Shown: positions 9,001 through 17,219, counted from the stretch's first letter. The stretch: DNA of 64,000 nucleotides from Neolewinella lacunae (GCF_014349155.1 NZ_JACSIT010000152.1:1-64000); one strand, 5' to 3'. Numbers and translations: made by a program. The notes: generated from the letters alone by a model not told the origin.

Positions 9001-9380
9001 CCGCCGCCGTAGCTGGCCGAGTTGCGGGGGTTCCCTTCGCCGGTGCCCGCCCAAATGATGCTGGGGTTGGCGTCGCTGACGGCCACGGCCCCGATGCCGA
9101 GGTACTTCTGCCGGTCAAAAATGGGCTCGAAACTGATGCCGCCGTTGCGGCTCGTCCAGAGGCCTCCGCTGGCGGTGCCAACGTAGAAAATGTCCTTATT
9201 CTGGGGGTGTACATCGATGGCCGTCACGCGGCCGCTCATTCCCGCCGGACCGATGCTGCGCGGGGCCAACTCATCCCAGTATTTCAGGTTGATCGGACCT
9301 TGCTGGGCCAGCAGCTGGGCGCTGACGCAGGTGCAAAGGAAGAAGAAAAGAGCAATGGAAGACAGAGTAGTGCGTCTCAT
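6009..9380 (-). CDS. Secreted sortilin/VPS10-like Asp-box (BNR) beta-propeller protein
   Basis: Exported protein of 1123 residues. A signal peptide (LSSIALFFFLCTCVSAQ) is followed by WDELAPRSIGPAGMSGR, typical of large Bacteroidota propeller proteins annotated as glycosyl hydrolase or VPS10 domain. At least eight Asp-box motifs of the S/T-x-D-x-G-x-T/S-W type are visible, e.g. SPDGGKSW, TTDGGKTW, THDGGDTW, STDGGSTW, SEDGGRTW and SRDGGDTW, consistent with one or two seven- to ten-bladed propellers. A Lys/Ala-rich linker near residues 800-850 separates them from a C-terminal alpha-helical part. No T9SS tail is evident. Function is probably binding or hydrolysis of a polymer in the periplasm or at the surface. 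The signal-peptide codons contain a two-mismatch copy of the 18-base dispersed repeat. Confidence 0.8.
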   Translation of the reverse strand: MRRTTLSSIALFFFLCTCVSAQLLAQQGPINLKYWDELAPRSIGPAGMSGRVTAIDVHPQNKDIFYVGTASGGLWTSRNGGISFEPIFDRQKYLGIGAVAVSDANPSIIWAGTGEGNPRNSASYGGGIYKSPDGGKSWQHMGLEATRHIHRVLAHPTDADVAYAGALGSMWGPNKERGVYRTTDGGKTWENVLYIDEGTGIADLVMDPSNPRKIIAATWTFDRDPDFFNSGGPGSGIWITHDGGDTWERRTAKDGLPKGDLGRIGLAIAASKPNIVYALVEAKTNGLYKSTDGGSTWKLVTDKNIGDRPFYYAEIYVDPQNENRLFDVATYVSRSEDGGRTWQQIADYGNSVHPDHHAFWIDKDDPEFILDGNDGGMNISRDGGDTWHFAANLPLAQFYHINYDLSFPYNIGGGMQDNGSWVGPSQGLKAGGITDADWQEVYFGDGFDLIFKPGDPNTVYAASQGGALGRVNRRTGKTTSIRPVHPDGTFLRFNWNAPIAQSPTNDCTIYIGSQFVHKSTDCGDSWTIISPDLTTNDSTKQRQMSSGGLTIDATQAENHTTLLAIVPNRVGYGDNTLWVSSDDGKLHLTRDGGKNWTDLSKRLPGMTPGSWIPYIEPSPHRASEAFVVVNDYRRNDRQPMVFHTTDFGETFTRLVDESDVSGHALSIVQDPVEPKLLFLGTDQGLWVSFNYGKDWTHYNHTFPNVSVRDLKIHPREHDLIIGTFGRAAWILDDIRPFRAIAQSGVEMLRDSFAVFPAPDAYQWEYRSYQGTRFYAQGQFQGQDRRGGAMLSFYVMPQAPKAKGKMEAKAVPAMADAKGKKGEKAPAPAATATDKPDVSRLLAYPQAPAGVVEDLPTFSAAAMASQARPRAESPDPVEGPKGKVKIQVVDVQTGDTIRTYRITPQWGMNRTSWNMRRDGVSFPSRREAREDADPAPGASVTPGVYEVVMTYGKQVGKTLLTVHADPREKTAPNAFAEREKLQAELDTTIVRVDAAWTDLRNAGKSIKTVQGLLADAPKAVKDSLEKDAKALLKQIADLEEIYTEKEDLKGIQRNPTNLQSKLFEASRYIRQVEGQPSQMATVSLGHFQNAAADFVNKVELFMGGDFAAFRREVAAANLSPFGKL
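9317..9334 (-). repeat. Variant copy of the 18-base repeat in a signal peptide (2 mismatches)
   Basis: GCACCTGCGTCAGCGCCC on the minus strand, coding for the end of the signal peptide (…CTCVSAQ) of the Asp-box propeller gene. A TTGCTCTTTTC segment lies at the usual ~21-base spacing upstream. Confidence 0.6.
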
Positions 9381-9647
9381 GAATGAATTTGGAAGTGGCT
9401 AAGAGCGGGGAATATACGGCGGGGGTGGGGAATGCGCGGAGAAGGCCACCGCCCGGCGTATGGGCTGACCCACTACGCGCCGCAACGTGCCAGGGCTCCC
9501 CCATTTTGCTCCCTGCTGTTTTGGTCGCCCCACTGACCATCTTCTATCCCAGGGGGGCGCGCGGCAAAGACAGCCTACCTGGGGCCACAACTGGCGGAAT
9601 TTCCCTTAACTTTCCATCCTAACACCCCACCGCCGGGCACCCAGCGC

Positions 9648-10247
9648 ATGGACTACCAACACATCGCCAACAGCATCATCGCCATGCGGGATAGCGACCT
9701 CCAACTCCGCGATCAACTCATCCAACGGGGCCAACTCGGCGAAGGCTACCACCCCGCAATGGCCGCCCTGCACGACCACAACGCAATGCAGTTAAATGAC
9801 CTGATGGAGGCCATCGGCTACCCCACCGCAGCGAAAGTCGGCCAGGAAGCCAGCGAAGCCGCCTGGCTGATCATCCAACACGCCATCGGGCAACCCGCCT
9901 TCATGCGCGCCAGCGCCCAGCGCTTAGCCGAGGCCGTCCACGACGAGCAAGCAGACCCCATCAGCCTGGCTTACCTCACCGATCGGATCGCCGTCTTGGA
10001 AGGAAAACCCCAGCTTTACGGCACCCAATTTGACTGGGACGAAAACGGCGCCCTGAGCCCCAACCCCGTCGACGATGCTACCGCCGTAAACCAGCGCAGA
10101 GCCCGCTTGGGCCTGAACAGCCTGGAAGCACAAACCCTCCTGATGCAAAAGCGGGTAAGGGACGAAAACCAATCCCCTCCCCAGGACTTCGCAAAAAGGA
10201 AACGGGAAATGGACGAATGGCGGAAGCGGGTGGGCTGGGCCGATTAA
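9648..10247 (+). CDS. DUF6624-like protein
   Basis: Small cytoplasmic protein of 199 residues, mostly helical. It has the pattern I associate with DUF6624: a central AAWLIIQHA segment (about residues 71-79), then AYLTDRIAVLEGKPQLYGTQF (about 108-128). No signal peptide or membrane segment is present. Such proteins are widespread in Bacteroidota and have no established function. The gene stands alone between the divergent propeller gene and mutL. The start ATG at 9648 is the first in frame, and no exact -7 element precedes it (TAACTTTC is the nearest match). Confidence 0.65.
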   Translation: MDYQHIANSIIAMRDSDLQLRDQLIQRGQLGEGYHPAMAALHDHNAMQLNDLMEAIGYPTAAKVGQEASEAAWLIIQHAIGQPAFMRASAQRLAEAVHDEQADPISLAYLTDRIAVLEGKPQLYGTQFDWDENGALSPNPVDDATAVNQRRARLGLNSLEAQTLLMQKRVRDENQSPPQDFAKRKREMDEWRKRVGWAD

Positions 10248-10340
10248 GGATACCATTTATCGCTTCGCCCCGATTGTCGGCGAACAAACCCCGTGTGAAC
10301 ACCCAGCAAGACGGTTTTTTCCCCTATCTTCGCCCCAGCA

Positions 10341-10377
10341 ACCTGGCCAACGCCTTTTGGGTTGGGCCAGGATTTTG
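10341..10377 (+). other. Hairpin upstream of mutL
   Basis: CCTGGCCAAC pairs with GTTGGGCCAGG (one bulge) around an eight-base loop and is followed by ATTTTG. It lies between the DUF6624-like gene and mutL and could be a weak terminator or a leader structure. TATCTTCG just upstream (about 10325) is one base off the -7 consensus. Confidence 0.45.
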
Positions 10378-10407
10378 CCCCGCTGACTAACTTACTTTTT
10401 TGCCCAA

Positions 10408-12357
10408 ATGACGGACAATCTCGTCCAACTTCTACCCGACGCCATTGCCAACCAGATCGCCGCCGGCGAAGTCATCCAGCGGCCAGCCAGCGTAGTGAAG
10501 GAGATCGTCGAAAATGCCATCGACGCCGGTGCCAGCGAGATCGAACTGACCATCAAAGACAGTGGCAAAACCCTGATTCAGGTACGCGACAACGGCTGCG
10601 GCATGTCGGAAACCGACGCCCGGATGTCCCTCGAACGCCACGCCACCAGCAAGCTGCGTACCGCCGATGACCTCTTTGCCCTCCGCACCATGGGTTTCCG
10701 CGGCGAAGCCCTGGCCAGCATCGTGGCCATCGCCCAGCTGGAAATGAAGACGCGCCGGGCCCCCGACGACCTCGGTACCCGCATCCTCGTGGAAGGCAGC
10801 GAGGTGAAAATCCAGGAACCCGTAGCGGCCGCCCCCGGTACCACCATCGCCGTGCGCAACCTGTTCTACAACGTTCCCGCCCGCCGCAACTTCCTCAAAA
10901 GCGACTCCGTCGAACTGCGCCACATTCGCGATGAATTCATCCGCATCGCCCTGGCCCACCCCGAAGTGCGCTTCGATCTGTACCTCAACGATCGCCTCGA
11001 TCAGGCCCTTCCGGCTGGCCGCCTCCGGCAACGCGTAGTACAGGTTTTCGGGCGGAAGTACGACGAGATGCTCGTACCCATCCAGGAAGACACCGACGTG
11101 CTGTCCATCACCGGCTTCGTCGGTAAGCCGGAAGCCGCCCGCAAAAGCAAGGTGGGGCAGTTCTTTTTCATCAACAACCGCTTCATCAAAAGCAGTTATC
11201 TCCACCACGCAGTGATGGGGGCCTTTGATGATCTGCTGGGCAAAGAAACCCACCCCTTTTACGTCATTTACCTCGAAATTGATCCGGCGCGGATTGACGT
11301 CAACGTCCACCCCACCAAGCAGGAAATCAAGTTTGAAGACGAACGCCTGATCTACAATTACCTCAAGGCCACCATCCGCCAGGGGCTGGGCCGGGCCAGC
11401 ATCATGCCCTCCATTGATTTTGAGACGGACAACCCTTTCGCTCCTTCCCGCACGAAAATTACCAACATCAGCCGCTCGGCACTCGAAGAAGGCGAAGCGT
11501 TGCCCAGCCGGATGAACGACGACTTCGCCAGCCCACGCTCCCCCGGCAACGGAGGAGGTGGCGACAACCGGGCCGCCAGCCCACCCAGTAGCGATGCCGC
11601 CCGCCACGCGAGCAACCTCCGCCACTGGGAAAAACTCTACAGCGGCCTGGGGACCGACGCTACCCAGGCTCCCCAGGACAGTGCACCCCCGTTCCTGGAT
11701 TTCTCCAGCGCGCCGGACGACGACCATGAAGACGGAGAACTCCTCCCCAGCCGCCTCAGTCAGGAAACCGAAAACGCTCCGCTGACGCCCCCCGACCGGG
11801 CCCCCTACCAGCTCCACAACCGCTACATCATCTCCCCCATCAAAAATGGCTGGTTGCTGATTGACCAACGCGCCGCCCACCAGCGCATTCTCTACGAAGG
11901 CTTCCTGCGCAACCTCCGCGAAAACCCGGCGGCTTGCCAACAGTCCCTGTTCCCCCAAACGCTGGAACTTCCTCACGCCGACGCCGCCCTCTTTTCGTCC
12001 ATCCTCGGCGATCTGCAACAACTCGGCTTCGACGTGGAACACTTCGGGGGAAACGCCTTCATCGTCCGCGGTATCCCGGCCGAGCTGGCGGGGAAAAACA
12101 ACGAGCTCGAACTGCTCGAACAACTCCTCCAACAGTACCGCGATAACGTCGATCTGGAAAGCGACGGACACACGCGCCTGGCCCGGGCCCTCGCCCGTGG
12201 TGCCGCCATCCGGCAGGGGCAAACCCTCGACGTCAGCGAAATGCGTTCCCTCATTGATCGGCTTTTTGCCTGCGAACAACCCCGCACGGCCCCCAACGGT
12301 CGGAAGTGCTTCCTGAAGTATGAACTGGACGAACTCGAACGGCGTTTTGACCCCTAA
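10408..12357 (+). CDS. mutL: DNA mismatch repair protein MutL
   Basis: GHKL-type ATPase that couples MutS mismatch recognition to strand processing, 649 residues. The N-terminal ATPase motifs are all visible: EIVENAIDAGA (about residues 32-42), DNGCGM (about 62-67) and TMGFRGEALASI (about 98-109), followed by KVGQFFFINNR and NVHPTKQEIKF of the transducer domain. A low-complexity linker spans about 335-465. The C-terminal dimerisation domain starts near YQLHNRYIISP. The site where many MutLs have the endonuclease motif DQHA(X)2E(X)4E reads DQRAAHQRILYE (486-497), so the His and the first Glu are missing. The ATG is at 10408. Confidence 0.95.
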   Translation: MTDNLVQLLPDAIANQIAAGEVIQRPASVVKEIVENAIDAGASEIELTIKDSGKTLIQVRDNGCGMSETDARMSLERHATSKLRTADDLFALRTMGFRGEALASIVAIAQLEMKTRRAPDDLGTRILVEGSEVKIQEPVAAAPGTTIAVRNLFYNVPARRNFLKSDSVELRHIRDEFIRIALAHPEVRFDLYLNDRLDQALPAGRLRQRVVQVFGRKYDEMLVPIQEDTDVLSITGFVGKPEAARKSKVGQFFFINNRFIKSSYLHHAVMGAFDDLLGKETHPFYVIYLEIDPARIDVNVHPTKQEIKFEDERLIYNYLKATIRQGLGRASIMPSIDFETDNPFAPSRTKITNISRSALEEGEALPSRMNDDFASPRSPGNGGGGDNRAASPPSSDAARHASNLRHWEKLYSGLGTDATQAPQDSAPPFLDFSSAPDDDHEDGELLPSRLSQETENAPLTPPDRAPYQLHNRYIISPIKNGWLLIDQRAAHQRILYEGFLRNLRENPAACQQSLFPQTLELPHADAALFSSILGDLQQLGFDVEHFGGNAFIVRGIPAELAGKNNELELLEQLLQQYRDNVDLESDGHTRLARALARGAAIRQGQTLDVSEMRSLIDRLFACEQPRTAPNGRKCFLKYELDELERRFDP

Positions 12358-12368
12358 CGCACGGCCCC

Positions 12369-12450
12369 CCTTCCCCCTTTAATCCCTTCCCCCTTTAATC
12401 CTTTCCCCCTTTAATCCCTTCCCCCTTTATTCCTTTACTCCCTCCTTCCG
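12369..12450 (+). repeat. Pyrimidine-rich simple-sequence array (about 16-base unit)
   Basis: Tandem copies of a CCCTTTAATCCCTTCC-like unit, about five in degenerate form, fill almost the whole gap between mutL and the rhomboid gene. The opposite strand has runs of five G and three G, so a G-quadruplex is possible. A related array is at 21366-21482. Confidence 0.85.
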
Positions 12451-12451
12451 T

Positions 12452-13300
12452 ATGCTCCCCCCGCCCACCCCGATTGTCCGCTACCTGCTGATCCTCAATG
12501 CGATCATCTTTGCGGTAGTCGTATTGCCCGGCCAGCTGGGTTACAATCTGGCGATTGAGGAAAAATTGGCCTTGTATTACTGGACGAGCGACAACTTCCG
12601 CCCCTACCAGCTGCTCTCCCACTTTTTTATGCACGCCGACTTTGGCCACATTTTTTTCAACCTGCTGGTGCTCTATTTCTTCGGGCCGGAGTTGGAAACC
12701 AGGCTGGGTGGTGTACGCTTTCTCATCCTCTATTTTCTGGCGGCCTTCGGTGCGGTAGGGCTTCACCTGGGCCAGATCTGGTGGCAAGTAAGCGAATCCG
12801 AAGCCGCCATGCTGGCCTTCAGCGTCGAGCCGTCTTTGGCCAATTTCAACGCTTTTTGGTCGGGGGTAGACCTCGAAGGCTATTCCATCTACGGGCGCGC
12901 GATGCAAGTGGTGGTGGGGGAAACCCAGAATGACCTGGTGATGCTCAAAGACCCCTCTTTGGCCATTGCCGAAGCGACAAAGTTGATGCAAGAGTACACC
13001 TGGCTCCAGGAGAACAGCCGCATGGTAGGCGCTTCGGGAGCCATCTCGGGGGTAATGGCTGCCTATGCGGTGTTTTACCCCTGGAAAGAAATCCATATGC
13101 TTTTCATTCCCTTCGGTATCCCGGCGCTTTTCCTCATCGGGGGGACTTTCCTGGCGGATCTTTTCCTCGGCATTATGGACTACAACTACGATACGACAGC
13201 CCGTTTTGCCCACGTGGGCGGCGGCATCGTGGGAGCCCTCCTGGCGCTGGTGTGGAGAAAAACGGTGCTTCCGCCCTGGTTGAAGCGGATTGATAAATAG
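12452..13300 (+). CDS. Rhomboid-family intramembrane serine protease
   Basis: Inner-membrane protease of 282 residues with about six membrane segments. The catalytic dyad is visible: GASGA (Ser195) and FAHVGG (His244). The early HFFMHADFGHIFFNLLVLYFFG segment is the conserved rhomboid signature for the L1 loop and second transmembrane segment. A hydrophilic insertion of roughly 80 residues (about 105-187) sits between the third transmembrane segment and the catalytic serine helix, longer than in GlpG-like enzymes; similar insertions are common in Bacteroidota rhomboids. The start directly follows the pyrimidine array, leaving almost no room for its own promoter, so co-transcription with mutL is likely. 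Substrate unknown. Confidence 0.85.
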   Translation: MLPPPTPIVRYLLILNAIIFAVVVLPGQLGYNLAIEEKLALYYWTSDNFRPYQLLSHFFMHADFGHIFFNLLVLYFFGPELETRLGGVRFLILYFLAAFGAVGLHLGQIWWQVSESEAAMLAFSVEPSLANFNAFWSGVDLEGYSIYGRAMQVVVGETQNDLVMLKDPSLAIAEATKLMQEYTWLQENSRMVGASGAISGVMAAYAVFYPWKEIHMLFIPFGIPALFLIGGTFLADLFLGIMDYNYDTTARFAHVGGGIVGALLALVWRKTVLPPWLKRIDK

Positions 13301-13353
13301 GATAGGGGAAGCGCGTAGTCTTTCCTTGCTCTTCCCTTGGGGTGCCGGGCCCC

Positions 13354-13371
13354 GCACCTGCGGCCGCGCCC
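13354..13371 (+). repeat. 18-base dispersed repeat, exact copy
   Basis: GCACCTGCGGCCGCGCCC in the 82-base gap between the convergent rhomboid and gldD genes. Its first bases pair with GGTGC just upstream to form a small hairpin. CCTTGCTCTTCCC lies 29 bases before the core. Confidence 0.95.
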
Positions 13372-13382
13372 TTCTAAAAAGG

Positions 13383-13985
13383 CTATTTGGCCCAGCGGAA
13401 AGTTTCGATGAGTTTGAAGATGTCTTCCTTGGCGTAGGCGATGATGGGGGCCAGCGAATCGGGCCGCACCTCGGTATCGAAGTAAAGCGCACCGCGAAGA
13501 AAGTGGTTTGTACTGTCGGTCAGGAAAAACTGAAAGGGGCTGGCGGCGGGGCCGGCGATATCGAAGGCGATGCCGTGTACGTCGGCCTCATCGCGGTGAA
13601 TCAGGATTTCTTCGATGTCGCTGGCGCGGTCGTTGTGCACGCCCACCAGTTTGAAAGCTTCGTCGCGCAAGGCCTCCCAAGTGTCGTTGGAGCCGCCGAT
13701 GGGGTAGTAGGAAAAGTGAATGCTGCCGTTGAGCGCGGGGTCGAGCTTGAGGTCAAACCAGCAGGAATCGGGCGGAATGCGGTCGAAAAAAAGTGCCTGC
13801 CGCTCCAGAACTGCCGAAACGGGCTTGGCAAAACTGAAGTTACAGTAGCTGGTGCTGGCCGCTTCGTAGGCGCGCTCGGGGTACATCACCCGGGGGAAAG
13901 AGCGGGGTTTGGGGACGGGAAGGGCACCGTCGCCACAAGAGAAAAAGGCAAAAAGAAGGGCGCATAGAGCGATGGAAAAGCGCAT
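13383..13985 (-). CDS. gldD: Gliding motility lipoprotein GldD
   Basis: Lipoprotein of 200 residues. The signal is MRFSIALCALLFAFFSC with the lipid-modified Cys17. Conserved GldD features are PKPRSFPRVMYPER after the signal, CWFDLKL…SIHFSYYPI in the middle, and the C-terminal block ASPFQFFLTDSTNHFLRGALYF…DSLAPIIAYAKEDIFKLIETFRW. GldD is required for gliding in Flavobacterium johnsoniae and is linked to type IX secretion. Its exact role is not settled. The start at 13985 fits the lipobox; the longer open frame to 14198 runs into the antiporter gene and is not plausible. It is the last gene of a minus-strand cluster, 41 bases after the antiporter stop. Confidence 0.9.
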   Translation of the reverse strand: MRFSIALCALLFAFFSCGDGALPVPKPRSFPRVMYPERAYEAASTSYCNFSFAKPVSAVLERQALFFDRIPPDSCWFDLKLDPALNGSIHFSYYPIGGSNDTWEALRDEAFKLVGVHNDRASDIEEILIHRDEADVHGIAFDIAGPAASPFQFFLTDSTNHFLRGALYFDTEVRPDSLAPIIAYAKEDIFKLIETFRWAK

Positions 13986-14026
13986 GGCGGGTGGGTTTTG
14001 CGGATAACGCGGAGGGGCCAGGGGGG

Positions 14027-15907
14027 CTAGATACCGGAAGACGAATGGGTAACGTTGGTAGCCACCAAATCCTCCGCCGTAAAATCGCCGAGGACAACCA
14101 GGTGATGGGGGCCATCTTCGGTAAAAATATCGGCGGGGTCTTTGGGGATGGGCAGCAGGTTGCCATCGGGCAATTTCAAAAACAGGGGGATGGCGCATCG
14201 CTCCTGCCCCGTCCGCTGTAAGAGTGCGAGATAGTGTTTTTTGTCATCCAGGGCAATTTCCTGAATCTGGGCCCGCTTGCGGTGACCATCGCTGAAGTTG
14301 ATAAAGTCATCCGTGAAACTGAAAATGTGCTCGTTTTGGGGGAGTTCATCCGCCTTGAGTTCCTCCGAGGTAATGAGGCGGAAACTGCCCCGCTCGCCGA
14401 AGATGTCTCCAAAGCGGTTCAGGGCGTATTGATTAACTTCGTCGCTGCTCGTAAAGGCCAGCAAGAACGCGACGTCAAGGAGTTCATACTCCTCCGAGAG
14501 GTCTTCGCTGTAAACGTTGGAAACGAAGCCGGGCAGTCCCCTCTCCTTGGCTTTTTTTATGTTGCCGGAGTTGTTATCGACCATGTAAACGCTGCGCCCC
14601 TGCTCCTGCAGGTATTCGCCGATCGCAATGGCAAAGTTGTTTGCCCCCAGGATGATGATTCCTGCGGAGGTTTCTTGCGTGACCCCCAGCAGCCGGGCCA
14701 CCAGCCGAGCGGTAGTGGCGTTGAGCAACACCGTCCCGAGCACGATCATGAAAACAAGCGGCGTGATGTACTCTGCACCCGGCACATTTTTCTCCTCCAG
14801 GGTAAGGCCAAAAAGCGAAGCAATGCCGGCCGCCACAATCCCCCGTGGCCCCACCCAACTGATGAACCACTTCTCGGCCGTGCTGAGGTTGCCCTGGAAT
14901 GTGCTGATGAACACACTCAAAGGCCGCAAGACCAGGGCTACGAAAGCAAAAAGGGTGAGTGGCCGCCAATCGTTGGTCAGCAACTCCAACTGCGCCATGT
15001 CCATATTTGCCGCCAGCAAAATGAAAAGGATGGAGATGAGCAACACACTGAGGCTTTCCTTGAAGGAGAGAATATCTTTGATACGCGGCACATCCTTGTT
15101 GGCCAGCACCAGGCCCATAACCACCACGGCGAGGAGGCCCGACTCGTGGGCCAGCACATCACTCACCACAAAAATCAACAGGACGTAGGCCAGCACAAAA
15201 ACGTTGATCAAATAGTGCGGCACCCAATCCCGCTTGATGATCTGGAACAGGGCAAGTCCCGCCAAAAAGCCCAATGCCCCGCCGTAGAGGACAATCTGGG
15301 CAAAGGTGGCAAAGGCGTAGGCCGTAAACCCTCCCTGGTGGCCAGTTGAGTCGATGAACTCAAAAACCAGTACCGCAACCAAGGCGCCGATGGGGTCAAT
15401 GAGGATACCCTCCCACTTTAAGACTGTCGCCACGTTGCGGTTGAGCGGGATGTTTTGCAGGATGGGCGCAATGACCGTGGGCCCGGTAACGATGATGAGG
15501 CCCGCAAACAAAAAGCTGATGCTCCAATCCAGCCCCATGATGTAGTGCGCCGCCAGGCCCGCCCCGATAAAGGTAATGAGGCTGCCGAGGGAAATGAGCC
15601 GCAGAATGGAACGCTGCGTTTCTTTTACTTCCTTGACTTTTAGCGTCAGGCCCCCCTCGAAAAGGATGATGCCGATGGCCAGACTGACGAAGTAAAAGAG
15701 CGAGCGCCCGGGGAAAAGGCCGCGCCCGTCGGGGCCACCTTCGAAAATAGGGCTGATCAGCTTACTGCCGTCCTCCGTCCACAACGTTGACAAGGGCCCC
15801 ACCAGCAAGCCCGCAATGATGAGGGGCAAGATGGCGGGAACCTTCAAACGCCACGCCAGCCACTGTGCAAATATGCCGATGATGATGATGCCAGCTAATT
15901 CTTCCAT
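14027..15907 (-). CDS. Cation/proton antiporter (CPA family) with C-terminal TrkA-N-like domain
   Basis: Inner-membrane Na+(K+)/H+ antiporter of 626 residues. About twelve membrane segments span residues 3-410, including LFEGGLTL and ILIDPIGALVAVL (the conserved acidic/Asp site of CPA1 exchangers), then a WVGPRGIVAAGIASLFG segment. From about residue 420 a Rossmann-type TrkA-N domain begins (IIILGANNFAIAIGEYLQEQGRSVYMVDNN), a site for nucleotide gating, followed by a small TrkA-C-like tail. The start MEELAGII at 15907 is chosen because the preceding 26 codons are not conserved-looking and the first membrane helix begins right there. It is followed by gldD at 41 bases. Ion specificity is not predictable here. 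Confidence 0.85.
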   Translation of the reverse strand: MEELAGIIIIGIFAQWLAWRLKVPAILPLIIAGLLVGPLSTLWTEDGSKLISPIFEGGPDGRGLFPGRSLFYFVSLAIGIILFEGGLTLKVKEVKETQRSILRLISLGSLITFIGAGLAAHYIMGLDWSISFLFAGLIIVTGPTVIAPILQNIPLNRNVATVLKWEGILIDPIGALVAVLVFEFIDSTGHQGGFTAYAFATFAQIVLYGGALGFLAGLALFQIIKRDWVPHYLINVFVLAYVLLIFVVSDVLAHESGLLAVVVMGLVLANKDVPRIKDILSFKESLSVLLISILFILLAANMDMAQLELLTNDWRPLTLFAFVALVLRPLSVFISTFQGNLSTAEKWFISWVGPRGIVAAGIASLFGLTLEEKNVPGAEYITPLVFMIVLGTVLLNATTARLVARLLGVTQETSAGIIILGANNFAIAIGEYLQEQGRSVYMVDNNSGNIKKAKERGLPGFVSNVYSEDLSEEYELLDVAFLLAFTSSDEVNQYALNRFGDIFGERGSFRLITSEELKADELPQNEHIFSFTDDFINFSDGHRKRAQIQEIALDDKKHYLALLQRTGQERCAIPLFLKLPDGNLLPIPKDPADIFTEDGPHHLVVLGDFTAEDLVATNVTHSSSGI

Positions 15908-16050
15908 GCAGTTCTTTGAACATAAAGGTGTAAAAAGTATGCACTCTTCATTGGGCAACTTTCGGTAAAGCGGCTGCTCCGGCACCGGAGGCCGTCAGGA
16001 ACCTGGAACGGTCTTCGTCTTGGGGGGCAGGAGATAAACGGAACGGGGCA

Positions 16051-16362
16051 CTACTGGCCGAAAAGCCCGCCCAGCCCACCGGGCAGCATATTGTTCATCA
16101 TTGAGCCGGCTTGCTCTTGCTCGTAAGCTGCCGCCGCCTCCAGGGCGCGGTTGGTGGCCACCACCAAAAGGTCTTCCAGCGCTTCGGTGTCTTCGGCATC
16201 CATCAGGCTGCCGTCGATTTTTACGTTGGTTACCGTGCGCGCGCCGTTGCAGCTTACCACAACTGCGCCACCGCCCGCTTCGCCGGAAAAGGACTTGGCA
16301 GCCAGTTCGCGCTGCATCTGCTCCTGCATCTCCTGCATCTGTTCCATCATGTCTCCGAACAT
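16051..16362 (-). CDS. ybaB: YbaB/EbfC family nucleoid-associated protein
   Basis: Small DNA-binding protein of 103 residues. It begins with the family's Met/Gln-rich helix (MFGDMMEQMQEMQEQMQREL), followed by the beta-hairpin region GGGAVVVSCNGARTVTNVKID and the LEDLLVVATNRALEAA helix, and ends in a Met/Gly-rich tail. Family members form tweezer-like dimers, and elsewhere the gene is often next to dnaX or recR; here it lies between the RDD protein and the antiporter. The start at 16362 removes a 42-residue upstream extension with no resemblance to the family. Confidence 0.9.
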   Translation of the reverse strand: MFGDMMEQMQEMQEQMQRELAAKSFSGEAGGGAVVVSCNGARTVTNVKIDGSLMDAEDTEALEDLLVVATNRALEAAAAYEQEQAGSMMNNMLPGGLGGLFGQ

Positions 16363-16484
16363 CGCTTCTCGTTTTGGTCTGATCAGTAAAAAGGTTCGGG
16401 GGCAGGGTTTAGTTCGCGGCGTGGCTATTCTCCGGAAGATATAGACCACTAGGCACCCGTTAAGCATGCAGCGCGTGCCGGGAA

Positions 16485-17219
16485 TCAACGCGTCAAGACG
16501 ATGTAGTCCAGCAGAATGATCTCCAGAAATTTTTCCGGCGTGTATTTCACCTCCTTTTTATCGAGGCCCAGCTGATCGGCAATCTTGATGGCGAGTTGCC
16601 GGACGGCCTGCCGGTGCGCCGTGTTGCCGTACTGCTGCAGGCGCGTCAGGGCCTGCTTTACCACGATCATGTCTTCGTCGGTGTAGCGCTGCACCCCCGG
16701 GAACTCCGGCTCGTGGTCATCGCGGTTGCGGATGCTCAGAATATCGGCCAGGGTGAAGGAACTGCTGACGGAACTCTGGATCACCGCCGTGCCCGCCACC
16801 ATATCGCCCAGGCGCTGCTTGTAGCGGCCGCTGGAAACGAGGAGCACGGCGGGGATGCCGGCGGAGAAGATAACGTCGGGGAGCAGGAAAATGGCCCGGG
16901 TCAGGAAGTCGGCCGGGGTCGGGTCGCGCCCATCGAGGCGGATGACTTTCGTACCCACAATGCGTTTGCCCAGCGTCTGGCCCCTGTTGAAAAGCTCGAG
17001 CAGGAAGAAGTAGGCCAGGAAGGCAAAAAGCGGGCCAAACACAAAAACCACCGTTTCGTCGAGATCCTGCAAGAAGCTGTTCAGCGCAAAGGCCAGGAAG
17101 TAATACACGAAAACCGTCAGCGTCAGGTCAATCAAAAAGCCCCCGATCCGCGCCCCCGTTTTGGCCAGCTGGTAATCGATGCTCACGTTCTGGGTAGTCT
17201 GGATCGTAACGGTTTCCAT
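16485..17219 (-). CDS. RDD-family membrane protein
   Basis: Inner-membrane protein of 244 residues. The RDD domain occupies the first ~140 residues: Arg/Asp pairs around GARIGGFLIDLTLT, membrane segments at about 25-45 and 55-80, then NRGQTLGKRIVGTKVIRLDG and a third hydrophobic stretch, ending with RYKQRLGDMVAGTAVI. The C-terminal ~100 residues are soluble and helical. Some RDD proteins are involved in ion or osmotic balance, but most have no assigned function. METVTIQTT at 17219 is preferred over the codon five residues upstream. The upstream minus-strand sequence contains TACCTTGG, one base off the -7 consensus, about 10 bases before the ATG. Confidence 0.8.
   Translation of the reverse strand: METVTIQTTQNVSIDYQLAKTGARIGGFLIDLTLTVFVYYFLAFALNSFLQDLDETVVFVFGPLFAFLAYFFLLELFNRGQTLGKRIVGTKVIRLDGRDPTPADFLTRAIFLLPDVIFSAGIPAVLLVSSGRYKQRLGDMVAGTAVIQSSVSSSFTLADILSIRNRDDHEPEFPGVQRYTDEDMIVVKQALTRLQQYGNTAHRQAVRQLAIKIADQLGLDKKEVKYTPEKFLEIILLDYIVLTR

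Noticed and set aside
10432-12279. Long open frame (615 codons) antisense to mutL
   Set aside because: The MutL motifs on the plus strand are unambiguous; the antisense product has no recognisable features.
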